This document shows, piece after piece, positions 11,472-41,667 of a stretch of DNA of 64,000 nucleotides (its first letter is position 1; each line of letters begins with the position of its first letter). A program made the translations under genes and the position numbers. Source of the DNA: Pratylenchus scribneri. Its lineage: Eukaryota; Nematoda; Chromadorea; Rhabditida; Pratylenchidae. The notes below the pieces were generated by a model. It was given only the letters and a program-made list of their open reading frames with translations. It had not been told where the DNA came from and searched no databases. The stretch spans positions 1,253,001 to 1,317,000 of the forward strand of contig JAQSEB010000005.1 in the NCBI GenBank assembly GCA_030063045.1, read 5' to 3'.

Positions 11472-12075
11472 GTGAACAATATTAATTGGAATTTTTTTGA
11501 AAATTGATGGATATGGATTTAAAAAAGACAATAACAGAGTTATAGCCCATTGAAATGAGGCCAAATTTTACATGTTTTTGGTAAAAATTCGATTAAAAAA
11601 ATTTCAAAATAATTTTTGACCCATAATATATTGAAAACTCATTAAATTCTTTAGAAAATGGAAATTTAAATCATATTTCTAATACAATTCTATGTATAGG
11701 GGATATAAATTATGGACAAAAATGCAGAAAATAAGATTTTATATAATTATTTGCAAGACAAGTGACTTTTTGTACATACCGGTAGATAAAAATAGTTGTT
11801 TAAGTATAGGCATAGGCATCCTATGATAATCAAGGTTTAATCAAAATTGCCATTAGATGAGACTTCCCTTGTTAAGCATTTTCTAAGCCAAAATGTCAAT
11901 AAATTTATCATGGGACATTTGTAGTTATTGGTATTTATCTTACCACCAAGATGGCCAAATATCATTTAATAAGGACAATTCGTGTTTATCTCATCCAAAA
12001 ATTAATTAAATTTTTATTTTGGCAAAATTGATAGTTTGGAATTTTTAACTCGATAAAAATTACTCCTATTTAAAG

Positions 12076-12217
12076 GAATCACGAATTTTATTGCCCGATT
12101 TGCCAAAAGTGCAATCATCAACCATGTTGTTGCCCGTCGATCAACAAAAAGATTCATCAGAGAAACAACAACAACCACCACTACAGAATGATGAGAAACG
12201 TGAAAGCTCATTTTCAC
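12076..12217 (+). CDS. Gln-rich internal exon of upstream transcript
   Basis: The acceptor is TATTTAAAG and the donor is C|GTAAGT, a strong match. The exon is 142 nt, phase 0 in and phase 1 out, which matches the preceding exon at 11471. It encodes ESRILLPDLPKVQSS followed by a Gln/Pro/Lys-rich segment. No domain is seen. Confidence 0.6.
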
Positions 12218-14831
12218 GTAAGTTAAAAAAGCAAACTTAACATTTGCCGAAATTTTTCTCAAAGTCGATTCTTTTATACTGGAAAATTGCACAAAATTAT
12301 TACTCCGTTTTTAATTAAAAATTAATTTATTTTTGGGGTTTATTTAACATAAAATTTTTTTGTAAATTTTGGTTTTTAAAAATTAATTAATTTTTGATTT
12401 ATTTAACCTAAAATTTTTCATTGTCAAAATTGAATCGACTTTGAGTATTCCTACTGTATTCAATATTATTCATCTTCGGAATTGGAATTGCTGAACAAAT
12501 TGTCTACTGCCGGTGGGTAAAATTGATCGAGGAGAGAGGCGACGAAGATGCGTGGGGGACAAAAACAGAATACTACATATATTTGCACTTGAATTTCTAA
12601 TAAGTCTTAAAATATTCTATAGGTGTGTGGAATTGCCACTAATTAAATTCTAAATTAATTGAATTTCTATTTCTAGGACATAGATAGATATTTGCATTAA
12701 ATAGAGACTAAGTTCTTTTATTTTTTTAAGTAAATGACAAATTTCCTTTAAGTTTCTATCAAATTCCCATAGCCATAATATTAACTAGCAAACAAATAAG
12801 AAAAATTTAAAAATTATTCTTTTCCTGGCCTTCATTTTCCGAATTTAAGCCTGAACCATTCCACCAAAACAAAATTTATTTTTTTAAATTTTTAGCATTT
12901 GATTTTTCCTTCTTTCAGTTTTAAAAGCTAAATTAATGACATTTACTTAATTAGACCAAAATACACAAAAATGAATTCATTCTTAAATGTTCTATTAGGA
13001 CTAACTCCTAGCACGTTTGGCCCCATTGTTGAGAAAGGGGAACATGCGATATTTTAATGGACCAATTTTTGAGGCCAAAAAGAGGAGAAGAACGGAGAGA
13101 ATTTGACGAGAATTGGCGGCGGCGCAAATATTTTTGTGATGGCCATTTTGGAAGAAAGGCTCCCAAAATTTTGGCCCCTCTTTGTCCTCTCCACTTCCCT
13201 CGGCAAAATCTCCCTTTTTCAAGGGCATTTTTGGCGGCATGGCCACAAATTGGCCGGCCATTCGGCCCAGAAGAGCAATAAAGCAGCAAAAAAGCTTCAC
13301 AAATGGAATCCCTTCTTTGCCTCGGGGCAGTGCTTGAGAAGGGCCTAAGGGCCTTTTTATATTCTTCCTTTTTTTTGTTGAAAATGGGGCACATCCGCCG
13401 CCCTCCGGCATAGAGGAGAAAATGTGGATGGATGGTTGCAGCGGCAAATCCCCTCGAGGCCATTTTTCTTGGCCATTCCATTTCGCCGCTCTTCTTTTTT
13501 ACCCTTAAGGGGCTGCTTTGCAGTCAAAGATGAATTTTTTACGGGCCAAATATTTTTTATAGGAAATTAAAAATCTTTTTTCTTCCCCCAAAAATGGCAA
13601 TTTGCCTATTCAGAATATATAAAATATTATAAAGCCAGTCAATTTTAGAAATCTCGGATTTTAGTCTTCATAAAATCGAGAATAAAACCACCATTCGAAT
13701 TGGCTTCATTGATAAAATGTATAAAAGTTTTAATTTAAACACTATTAACTTGTTTTGAAACTGAACCGTTGTTTAAAATTGAACCGGTTTTAGTTAATAG
13801 ACTTTTGCTAAAATTTAATAACTTATAGTAAAATTAAAAATAAATAAACTAAATCGATAATGCCAGTAGAATGAAACTATTTTCGACTATTTTCGAACCT
13901 AAAAATCGTGATTTCGAAAATTGGCTAGCACAGAAACTTTTCATTTCCGGAATTGTAAAATTTACTAAATTTTGTGCAACATATACAGTTTACACATAAG
14001 AGAATACAATTTTTCCGGCTTAAATACTCATAATAACATTGGTTTTTGGGAATGCCGAATTGATGAACATTGAGCAAGTAGTATATTTCATTCCCATTCC
14101 CACTTAGAATTCCAGACCTGTCAAAAACAAAATCTCACATAATTCGTAGAATAAAATAAAGTAGTAACTAAAAATAAATGAGAAAATATTCATTTGTCAC
14201 ACTTTCTTCGTTTCCTTTATATAAAATTAAATTTCCCTAAAAAATATTTAAAAATTTGCATTTTTATTCATATTCAATTCAAACAATGGTTCATAAAATA
14301 ATACGATGGAAAGAAGTAAAATGAAACTTTCTAGATTTTGCCAATGGCAATTTCAATATAATATTTCCTCCTTTATACCTATTACCAAAAATATTCAATT
14401 TTGCTAACTAAGAAGCAAAAAATAGCTTCAAACCATTGTCCTAATTTATACTTCGGAAATTTTGGAATTTAGCATGCCATTGCCCTATCCCAACATTTTT
14501 ACATCCATCCTTAAAATATTTAACATTGTTTTTTTTTTAAACAGATGTAGCTTTTTTATACAATAAAATGTAAGTAGGCAATTTAAAAGAAAGTCTCTAA
14601 AAAATATAATTTTTCACACAATACTCCTTCAAAAAATTGGAGGCATTTTCGGGACCGCTTTTAAGCCTTTTAGCTATTTTTTATGCTTAAATATAAATGT
14701 TATATTTACTAAGTGGTCAGCCCTTATTAAGCCTAAAAGCCTTAATCCTTCCTTATGGCCAAAAGATATTTGGCCTCAAAAAGCCTTTCGCCAAATTTTA
14801 ATATTTTTTGACTAATTCCTAGACAAATTAG
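12218..14831. other. Long intron or interval without recognisable coding sequence
   Basis: It contains a less AT-rich island at 12990-13530 with overlapping open frames on both strands, none with a recognised domain. A degenerate block of AACCGGTTTTAG-type repeats (13640-13960) and AT-rich sequence follow. The island shares GGCCATTTTGG/GGCCAAATTTT motifs with islands at 4640, 6480 and 16800. Confidence 0.5.
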
Positions 14832-15143
14832 GAAATATAACAAAAATGTTCCTCCTCCGATGTCCCTCGCCTTCCGGTTCCACCACCAACGGTGATTCCC
14901 CCACGCATCGGCGCACATCTCGATCCCCTTCGGCTGCCTCCTCGATCAATTATCCCTCCATCGGCGGCGTCGATTTGTTCCCAATTCCGGAGGAGGCCAA
15001 TAGGCCATCCTCCGTAATAAAGGAAGAATTGGCCAAAAACAACAATAATAATAATCTTTTGTCCGCCCTTTCCGAATCTTCTGTTCTTTTAGTGCGCCGT
15101 TTGTCGAAGGCATTTTTCCAGGCTCAAAGTCAGCAGAAAGTCG
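14832..15143 (+). CDS. Ser-rich exon of upstream transcript
   Basis: An acceptor at AAATTAG|GA gives phase 1 in, and the frame then passes through an internal ATG at 14846. The donor is GTCG|GTCAGT, phase 1 out. It encodes about 100 residues: a Ser/Thr/Pro region, an IPEEANRPSS segment, an Asn run, and a basic helix-like end (LLVRRLSKAFFQAQSQQKV). The ATG at 14846 could also serve as a third alternative start. No family is recognised. Confidence 0.5.
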
Positions 15144-15653
15144 GTCAGTTCAAAGGCAGGGAAAAATGGGGGATATTATAAATTTAAATAAATTATAAAA
15201 TAAAATTATGCAGGGATAAAGGAAGAAAGACTAAACGGGTAAAAAGGAGAAGAAAAATTAATTAATTGGGCAAAAATTCGTGAAAATTGGTATTTTTGCA
15301 GTGAAAAATTGACATTTTTGAAGCTTGGAAGTTTGGCCTATTCCCATTTAATTTAAATCTTATTCTGACTAAAGCTTACCTGAAAGCCCTACTGACTCTA
15401 AACCTACCAAAGGAAGGTTATTTTATCACCGAGATAGCCGCCGATTTTGCCACCATTTTGTAGAAATAATTATGGCAACGAAAAATGTAGATTTTATGGC
15501 CATATAATTTCCGAGGCAGGCAAAGAGTGAATAAGTTTTAAAAAAATTTATTCCTTAATATATTGAATTTGTCCATTTGAAGATTTTATGCTTGTGTTCC
15601 TCATTTCCCCTTCCAATTTCTTCTCGCCCCTTTTCCAAAAGAAAAATATTCAG

Positions 15654-15677
15654 TGAATGCCGAATCTTCGAGAATAT
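15654..15677 (+). CDS. Candidate 24-nt microexon
   Basis: The acceptor TATTCAG and donor T|GTAAAT flank 24 nt that are phase 1 in and out and encode VNAESSRI when joined to the preceding exon. Its support is only splice signals and phase, so it could be fortuitous. Confidence 0.3.
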
Positions 15678-17914
15678 GTAAATTTCTAATCATTTTTATT
15701 GGCCAAAAAAGTTGGGCGCCTTACTCTCCGGTAGTAGCGCCTTCGGAATTCGATTTTATTAAAATAAATAAGAGGTTCCTTCTTTCTTCCCTACAATTTT
15801 TCGCACCTCTTTCCCTCTCTTCAAAGCCAAATGTCTATGGCCAAATCGGATTTTAACCTATGAAGTGGCTAAATCGGATTTTCTATTAAATTGCGGGTCA
15901 AAGGGGAAACAACATTTGCGTCATTGCCCCTTCCCCACTCCTTTTTCTTGGCTATTATTGACCCAAATATAAATGGCACATCTTCGCTTTAGGCGCCAAC
16001 TTTAGGAGGCGCATATTCTCTGGCACATCTATTTTTGGCCACCAACCCACAATTCCTTTTTTTCCTCACCTCCATTTTTCCTCAATTCAGCTACATTTTC
16101 TTTTCGCCCTTTTCTAGGTATTCCGGTATTCCCACATCATTTTCACTAAAAACGGGACAATTTTACATTTAATTTTGCCAATTTCTGTGCTTCCTTACTA
16201 AAAATTGATATTTTATGACCAAAAAACTTGAACAAATCAGTGAATTCTTTAACATTCCTATCCTGACCTTTAATTTTTGTTAATAAAATTGGCTTTTTTA
16301 GGACCTAAAACTTGTTCCCTATCAGGCCCTAATAAGTAAGCCTAGTCCTAATCAAAATTTATGAGCCTAAACCAAAGCCGAATGCCCGAGTCATAAACAT
16401 TGTTATGACCAATTTTATGTGGCCCTAAAAATATTTTTTTTTATAAATTCAGTCATTTTTTCGTATCTAATAAACCTGGCCATAACCTAAATCTGTAAGC
16501 CTAATGTAAGCAAAAGTTCAATTAATAATATTTTTCGCTATTGCAAAATTTATGTGGCCTCAAAAATATAATTTTTGTTATAAAACCAATCATTTTTTTT
16601 TGTAAATTAATATTATTTTTCATTTAATAAGTTCTTCATTCCATAATTGCTCTCATCTCTCATAAATTCATCCCTAAAAACGCAACAATTTTACATTTAA
16701 TTCAACCATCGATTATTCCATTTCTTCCATTGCTGTGCTTTTCACACATTTGGAGACCAACTTTTTACGGCACAAATGCAGAAAAGAAAATGAGCATAAA
16801 TGAACATTCTTGGGAAAATTAGTGCCACCAACTTCACCAACCATTCCAATTTTTGCTCACATTTTGGCCATTTTCTTTTCACACACACCCATTTTTTTGT
16901 TTTACTCATTCCACACTTTCCCTTGAAATTCCTAATTTCCTTCACATTTACGTCTTTGCCGTGTCTGGCATGCTCGAATGGGCCCCTCAATTTGGCATTG
17001 ACCAATTCCCCCCTTTCCACACATTCCACACATTTTCTTCTAATTCATTTGGCCATTTTGCCCCCCCCCCCCCCCCCTTTGGAATGCCAAAGCACCGGCG
17101 ATGTCTTCACCGGCGATGGCACACATCGCCTCCAGCGCCATTCACTTTCTTTGGGCCATTTCTTTGCCCCAATTGCATATTTCTTCAATTTCTTCATTTT
17201 CTTTGCCTTTTGGCACATTTTCTTAGCCTGCTTCAGCTCTTCCAAAAGATTGATTGGCGTGAAGAAGAAGAAGAAGACGAAGAAACGGAAAATGGGATGA
17301 ATTATGGATGGACGACGGCACGGCATAAGAATGTTAAATGGAAGGGAAAAGATTGGCACCGGCCAAGGCGAATGACAGAGAGGGGAAGAAAATAGAAAGG
17401 CATTGGGCCACATTGACTTGGCTAAAAAGCGCGAAAATGCACATATTTTTGGGGGCAAGGCAGTCATTGGGCCACGGCACCAACAAGCCAGCCCCCAGAG
17501 CCCTCAGACTTTTTTGGCCGCATTTTTCCATTTGGTGGCACACACTCACTTTTACTTTTGCTTATTTTCCCCACATTTCTCTGTGCCTTCACTTTCTCCT
17601 TCAATGTGCCATTTTTGTGTTTATATCGATTGGTGGGCAAATGTGTGTGCCAGCCGCCTTGGTGCTGGCCCTGCCAATTTCTTCTTGGCCAAAGTGCCTT
17701 CATCGTGTCGTAGGAAAAGTCGCGTCTTTGGGCAACAAGCCATGGCCAAGGCGCAAATGTTTTCTTATTCTTTACATTTTTTTGCGCGTTATACATCAAT
17801 ACAGCTGCCGAATGCCCAATGCCGAATGCCATCCTCCTTCTTGAATCTTTCTCTTTTGCTTCAAAAATGCCCTAAGTTCCCAGCTCAAATCGAGCGCGAC
17901 ATTTCAGTACTGAA

Positions 17915-18225
17915 GCCGTTCTTTTGGCTAAATCTCAGCGAGGAAATAACCAATTAGAGAAGGCGATATACCATTTAAGAGCCAAAAGTTCCCTCTGTAA
18001 AGTGGCCTTATTAAATTTATGAAATTCGCCTTTTAAAAAAGTTACATATCATTGAATATACCTAATAAACCCGAATATTTCCAGAAAATTGGCTTATTTT
18101 ACAAATTATTTTTAAATTTTCATAAAAAAGCCATTTTTAGAGGACATTTAAGGCTTTTAAATGGCATATTGCCTTCCTGAATAGGTTGCTTCCTTGTTGA
18201 GCTATTGGCCAAAAGAATGCTTAAG
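17915..18225. mobile_element. MITE family 2 copy
   Basis: The left arm has TTTTGGCTAAATCTCAGCGA and AGAGAAGGCGATATACCATT. The right arm has AGAGGACATTTAAGGCTTTT, then AATGGCATATTGCCTTCC and GTTGAGCTATTGGCCAAAAG. The arms are reverse complements of each other around an AT-rich centre. Confidence 0.7.
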
Positions 18226-18710
18226 AGTATTAAAATGGCGGTATTGATCGACCCTTGCACAAATCCAAAACGGGCACTGCACAAAAATGGCACACACAAA
18301 AATGGCTTTTTGGATGGCTCATTATTATTGCTTCCGCCCCCATACCAGCAGTCCCCAGTGCCATTCTTGGCCTTAACCCCACTTCCTTTCCCTCTCTATT
18401 TATTTCTTTAATTTTCCCCAATGGCACCAAAGTCCTACCAGCCCTTTCATTTTTGTGTCAATATTCTTCATTTTCCTCTCAATTCTTACCTGTAGATCAA
18501 GAAGAGAATTATGGCAAAATTTTGTGCCATTTATTGCCTCGCAATGTTCTCTCCCAATCCCAATTCTGCCTGCCTACATTCTTTTGTTTCCATTTAGAAA
18601 AATCCAATTTTCCAATTCCAAATTTTCTCCATTTTTCGAATAAAGTTCATTTTAAGAACAATTTTATTAAAATTACCCAAAAAAATTATTCTTGAAAGAA
18701 AATTTACATA

Positions 18711-18773
18711 GTCCACTTTTAGCTCAGTGATTTTGTGTTAAGTTTGAATTGAACAAGTTCGATCCCCGACGCA
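18711..18773 (+). ncRNA. tRNA-like sequence (A box and B box), array unit 1
   Basis: An A-box-like TTAGCTCAGTGA and B-box-like AGTTCGATCCC lie about 50 nt apart. Stems are incomplete, so a functional tRNA is unlikely. It fits a tRNA-derived SINE head or a tRNA pseudogene. Confidence 0.45.
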
Positions 18774-19128
18774 TATAAATTTTTCCTTTATCGTATTTTT
18801 TCTCATTTTGCCTTCATTTTTTGTCAATCTTTCCCTCTCCCCAAATTTTCCTCTCAATAAATTCTTACCTCACTCAAAGTCAATAAAGAATTTTGCCACC
18901 ATTTTGTGCCACTATTAGTACCTGGCAATGTTCCTTCCCAATTTGGCCTCCTCCATTTTTTGTTTCTATCTACAAAAACCTCTTTCTATCAATTCCAAAT
19001 TATCCACACGTTTTTCGAATAAAGTTCATTTTAAGAACAATTTTATTAAAAAACTTATTAAATTTGCCCAAAAAATTGATCGATTCAACTAATTATTTGA
19101 AAGGAATTTATTTAAATTTCTTGTTCAA

Positions 19129-19192
19129 TCCACTTTTAGCTCAGTGGTTTCGAGTTAAGTTTAAATTGAACGAGTTCGATCCCCGACGGATA
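19129..19192 (+). ncRNA. tRNA-like sequence, array unit 2
   Basis: An A-box-like TTAGCTCAGTGG and a B-box AGTTCGATCCC are present. It is nearly identical in layout to the copy at 18711, with incomplete acceptor pairing. Confidence 0.45.
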
Positions 19193-19521
19193 TAATTTTT
19201 TTCCTTTATTTCCTTACCCTTTTTTTCTCATTTTGCCTTCATTTTTTGTCAATCCTTCCCTCTCCCCAAATTTTCCTCTCAATAAATTCTTACCTAAAAG
19301 TCAATAAATGAATTATGCCACAATTTTGTGCCATTTATTACCTCGCATTTTTCCCTCCCAATTTGGCCTACTACTACATTCCATTCTTTTGTTTCCAACT
19401 AGAAAAAACCCAATTCAAAATTTTCCCCATCCTTTTCGAATAAAGTTCATTTAAGAATTTTATTAAGTTGAATTTATTTAAAATTAATTATTTTTGGAAG
19501 AGAATTTACATAATATTCACA

Positions 19522-19590
19522 TGGACCACTTTTAGCTCAGTGGTTTCGACTTAGATTTAAATTGCGCGGGTTCAAATCCCCGATCGATAA
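19522..19590 (+). ncRNA. tRNA-like sequence, array unit 3
   Basis: An A-box-like TTAGCTCAGTGG and a B-box GGTTCAAATCC are present. The B box is the best match of the three array copies, but the acceptor stem is not convincing. Confidence 0.45.
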
Positions 19591-20494
19591 AATTAATTTT
19601 TCCTTAATTTCCTACTTTTTTATTCTCATTTTGACTACATTTTTTGTGCCAATAACCTCCACATTTTTACCTCGAAGTCAACAAGGGAATTGTGCCACCA
19701 TTTTGTGCCATTTTTATTGCGCTCATTCTTCTTTTGCTTCCATCCTACAAATAAAACCCAATTCCCCACCAATTCCCAATACCCCCCCCCCCCCCCCCCC
19801 AATTTTCCATTATTGTTCACATGCACAAAACCACCACCAAAACCAAAAATACATATTCGGCTTTTATACCTCTTTTCTCCAATTCCCACCATTTTCACAT
19901 TTTCCTTTTTCCACTTTTCAGGCTTTCACCCCAAAAGCCAAAAAGCTCCTCCGATTTCAGAGGGCTTTTCCCCTTCGACCCACCGTGCGCCCTTTCCAGC
20001 TTTCCACCACAAATGAATGCCCAATTTTAGGGAGGGGGTGTTCCCTTTCACCTGCTGTCCTCCCCCTTCCTCTACCTCCCAAAAGGTCGATGAGGAAGGA
20101 AATTACGTTCCTTTTCCCACTGTTTGAAGGTGAAAAGGTTTCGAACCTTGGTTGAACATTTTTGAATAAATTAATTTCTAATTTAATAGAAAATTCGCAA
20201 TTAAATATTGAAAAGGATTAATTTTAAGAAACAATTTTATAAAATACTTTCGACGGGTATTATATTATGCCCCATATTTTGTGGTATTGTGAAAAGATTT
20301 TGAAGGAGTTATAAATATAAAGCAAATATTGGCTAAATTAATTTTGAATAATTTAAGTAATTATTCTTTAATAAAATTCATTTTTAAGTACAATTTTATA
20401 AATTGGCCAAAAATAAAAAACCTCTAAAATACACAAATTAAAATCAAATTAAATTTTTCAAACTATTTGCCGGAAATGTATTGCTTCGTCACTG

Positions 20495-20568
20495 GGTCCG
20501 CATAGCTCAATTGGTTATGTGTTTGGCTATTTGGTATAAATTGCATGGGTTCGATCCCCAATCGAGTC
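20495..20568 (+). ncRNA. tRNA-like sequence
   Basis: A-box TAGCTCAATTGG and B-box GGTTCGATCCC are both good matches. The T-stem ATGGG/CCCAA has one mismatch and the acceptor ends do not pair well. It is probably a tRNA pseudogene or SINE head. Confidence 0.45.
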
Positions 20569-20884
20569 AATCAATTTTTTCATGACCCCTTATTCTCAAT
20601 TTTACCAACTTTTTTGGTTTTTACATGGAAAAAATTTTTGTAAAGAAATTAAATTATTCAGAAGAATGTTCAATCAATGCAATAAGTTTGAACCCTATTT
20701 GGCCACAATTCAATTTATTCCGGTATTTCGCGTTCACTTTTTGTCAAAAATCGCCCTCTAAAACCCCAAACATCCACTGATGATTCCCACCCCCCCCACC
20801 GTTCATGAATTATTCAATCATTTTCAAAACATATTAAAATGTAATCGTTCAAGAATAGCTCATCCATAAAATAAAATAAAAAAG

Positions 20885-20998
20885 TGAAGATGGCCAGTCC
20901 ATCCACTTCATCCATTCATTCAATTTCCACCGCCGCCAACACAAATACCAATGCCAACACCGCAAAACGGGACCGGGATCCGAGCAAACTGAGCATCC
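20885..20998 (+). CDS. Ser/Thr/Asn-rich exon, possible alternative first exon of rabphilin
   Basis: An ATG at 20890 opens MASPSTSSIHSISTAANTNT, continuing NANTAKRDRDPSKLSI, and ends C|GTAAAG in phase 1. If the acceptor AAAAG at 20884 is used, the exon is phase 1 in as well and can follow any of the upstream exons. Its phase matches an acceptor TGTTCAG at 22334 inside the first rabphilin exon, which supports a longer rabphilin N-terminus. Confidence 0.45.
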
Positions 20999-21176
20999 GT
21001 AAAGAATTTCTCGGTCGGTTGGAAATTTTTTTGGACTGAAATGGACAGTGAATGGTTGAAAAAGGGGCGAAAATGGTTGAAAAATGGGTGAAATGGATGT
21101 GAAAAAAAACGTGAAAGAGAGGGGGTGGGGTACTGGTTTCATCCATGTTCCCAAATTCCATTCAGGATTTATATTT

Positions 21177-21531
21177 TAGAATAGCTAAAAGTCGGTTTTA
21201 AACCGTTATTTTCAGAAGTCCGGTTTTCGACTTTTTCCAAAAATGTCGATTTTCACCTTTTCAGTGATTCGGTTTCTTCTAATTTTAAATTTTTGAACAA
21301 AAATTCCGAATTTTGGTTCTTAAAGTAGGACAAAGTCGGTCTCGGTTTGAGATAATCGATGCAATTTTAAAATCGAAATTGCGAATTTTTGCTCAAAAAA
21401 ACCGAAAATAGGAACAAAATTGAAACCGTGGTTTCCAAAGCGACAAGTTCAAACAACCAATTCTGTCATATTCTAGTTTTAATTTCATCTATTTTATGAA
21501 ATCGAAACGGACTTTTGAGCTATGCTCTAGT
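21177..21531. mobile_element. hAT-like MITE (TAGA...TCTA ends), exact borders unsure
   Basis: The left end TAGAATAGCTAAAAGTCGG and right end reverse complement TAGAGCATAGCTCAAAAGTC are imperfect inverted repeats. The inside alternates AAACCG/CGGTTT motifs. A clean 8-bp target duplication was not seen. The sequences following it (about 21540-21640 and 21840-21930) are diverged copies of each other, including GTCGAATTC and CCAATCCC, so the segment may have been duplicated. Confidence 0.5.
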
Positions 21532-22291
21532 TTATACTAATTTTTGGGAGTCCACATCTCACGGCCGACGGGGAAAATGGGACAGCGTCGAATTCGCAGT
21601 CGGCCAATCCCTCATTTCATTTTATTAACATCGTTTGGATGGATCTCGCATTCCATTTGGGGTTTATGTATACTTTAGAAGGTTTAAAGTTGGTTTTAAA
21701 CCAGAATTTTCCATTTTCACTAAAAGTTGGTTTTTTTCGACTTATCCAAATTTTCAGTTATTTTTAGGCATAAAAAATTCTGAATTTTGGTTTTTAATTT
21801 CAAACCGAAACCAACTGTAAGCAAATTTAGTTTATGCCCATTTTGGGAAGAGGGAATAGGGTTCTACGGCCAACTGAGAAAATGTGGTGGCGTCGAATTC
21901 ACAATCGACCAATCCCCCATTTCATTTATTCACACCGGTCTCCCGCACACCAAAATACATAAATTCTCGTCACGCCCACATTTTTGCCTCCCGTCGTTGG
22001 CTTCATCGACCCACCGGCCATCGGTGGTTGCCTTTGGGGCCCTTCATTTTTCAGCTGCCTTTTCAAATTGGGCCAATTCCCACCTCCGGTCTCCCCTCCC
22101 GCTTTGCCCCTATCTCGACAAGGCCCTCCAACGCATTCCACATTTCGTTCCTCATAAATAATACAAAAAAGAAAGGAGTGGTTGGGGCGGCCGATTGCTG
22201 ATAAAATAGCATTTTGGGACCGGCGGAAAGGCCGCCTCACTTTCATCATTTTTGGCCTTGGCTCTAAAATCAATTAAAATAAAACAAAAAA

Positions 22292-40290
<17,999 letters not shown>

Positions 40291-40607
40291 ATCCAATTGA
40301 AATTAAATCGATATATATATTTTAAGTGCCTCCTCTGAATCCACCAATAATATTTTTATTAATTTTTTTGAAATTTTTTATTTAATTAATTCTTGTCATC
40401 CACATCCAAATTTTTGGCCTTATTTTCCCTATTTTTAATTTTCTAACATATAAAAAATATATATTTTCTTTCACCATTCAGCAATTCGGCATATCCCCTA
40501 TCTTCTTGGATATTTGTTAATCAATTTCCCCTTCCATTTTAATTGTGAAAATATTTGCAAACGAATTTTGATATTAAAATAATAATGTTTTTAAAGGGTC
40601 TTTATTA

Positions 40608-40613
40608 AATAAA
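40608..40613 (+). terminator. Candidate rbf-1 poly(A) signal AATAAA
   Basis: First well-placed AATAAA about 320 nt downstream of the rbf-1 stop. Other A/T-rich variants exist nearby, so the cleavage site is not certain. Confidence 0.4.
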
Positions 40614-40861
40614 AAGGAATAAAAAATTGATTTATCAATTTGTAAAAATGTAAAATCCTCATATAAATGTTAATAAAATATAAATATATTTATTCAATTT
40701 TTCAAATCTTCGATTTCAATGCGAAAAATACTACATAAAAACAAATTTGTTTGATATAAATCTGCTTTAATAATAATAATAAAATATTATAAATTGATTT
40801 TTGGAATGAGAAAATAGATTAATTTTTAGAAAATAAAAATATGAATAAACTATAAATAATA

Positions 40862-41035
40862 GAGTAGTTCAAAGTCAGTTTTGGTTTGCAAAAAATCGAT
40901 AAAATTTAAAACCCAAAATTGGAAATTATTTTCTCACTCAAACCGAAAATAGATTAAATCGAAACCGAAAACTGACATTTTTGCAAAAAAAAAACCAGAT
41001 TTTGAACCTATTTTAAACCGACTTTAAACTAAATA
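40862..41035. mobile_element. hAT-like MITE between the convergent genes, borders approximate
   Basis: The left TAGAGTAGTTCAAAGTCAG and the complement of the right end TAGTTTAAAGTCGGTTTAAA resemble the ends of the element at 29836. The inside has AACCGAAA repeats. A perfect TSD was not found. Confidence 0.45.
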
Positions 41036-41487
41036 AAATAACAAAGAAAAAGAAGACACAAAATTCGAAAAAAAATATAGATATATATCTATTATATTTG
41101 AATTTTAAATATATTATTCGGTTGAAACGGTCGGAGTCGGAGGGAGCAGAATCGATTTTGATGGTATACAAAGCGGATTTTTAGGATTATAAAATAGCAA
41201 AATTGATATCTATTTAATTTTTTTTTGTGAAATTTGTCAAAATTTTTTTCGACAACCTCAAATAGGTGATTTTTGATTTTTTATTACATTTTCCAATGAA
41301 ATTTTCCCCCCAAAAAAGTACCAAAATAGGAAAAAATAAATCAAAAAATTACCTTAAAAATATAAAAATAAATGTTCAAAAACATTAAATTTATATGTTT
41401 TTCTCATTAAATTTGAAAAAAATTGGCCAAATTCCTAAAAATCCGCTCCCTAAAAATATAAAAATATGTATGGTCAATGGCATGGCC

Positions 41488-41493
41488 TTTATT
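41488..41493 (-). terminator. Candidate mml-1 poly(A) signal AATAAA
   Basis: On the minus strand AATAAA lies about 175 nt downstream of the mml-1 stop at 41668. With the rbf-1 signal at 40608, the two transcripts would end about 0.9 kb apart. Confidence 0.4.
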
Positions 41494-41667
41494 TATATGT
41501 CTGAAGATTTGAGCAAAAAATCCTGTAAAATGAGGTTATACAATTTGAAGGGGGGAGACACGGGTGAATGAAAAATGGAAAAATGAGCAGAAAAGTCAAA
41601 GAAAAATTGCAACAAATTTACAAATTTTTAATAAAAATTTTGAGGTGTCCGGAAGATTTATATAAAT

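Larger units (their letters stand above)
18440..19800 (+). repeat. Tandem array of about 400-bp units each carrying a tRNA-like core
   Basis: Shared landmarks recur in order. CTCAATAAATTCTTACCT-type sequence is followed by TTGTGCCA, then CAATTTGGCC, CGAATAAAGTTCATTTTAAG, a tRNA-like core at about 18711, 19129 and 19522, and CATTTTTTGTCAATC. Core-to-core spacing is about 418 and 393 bp. The last unit is interrupted by the 19-C tract. Confidence 0.75.
15678..20884. other. Long interval without recognisable coding sequence, repeat-rich
   Basis: It holds a less AT-rich region at 16800-17830 with overlapping open frames on both strands (GGCCATTT-type motifs and no domains), a 17-C tract (17061-17077), a family 2 MITE (17915-18225), the tRNA-like tandem array (18440-19800), a 19-C tract (19782-19800) and a further tRNA-like sequence (20495-20568). 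Confidence 0.5.

Noticed and set aside
13001..13481. Overlapping open frames of 140-157 codons on both strands in a less AT-rich island
   Set aside because: Four frames are open at once, there are no recognisable motifs, no phase-matched splice partners, and the composition resembles other GGCCATTT-rich noncoding islands.
16800..17957. Open frames of 120-184 codons on both strands
   Set aside because: They overlap in several frames, are rich in Phe/Pro/His from repeated GGCCATTTT words, and show no domain or splice support.
19562..20155. 197-codon plus-strand frame
   Set aside because: It runs through a tRNA-like repeat and a 19-C tract, is dominated by Pro/Phe/Ser from these, and lacks any homology I can recognise.
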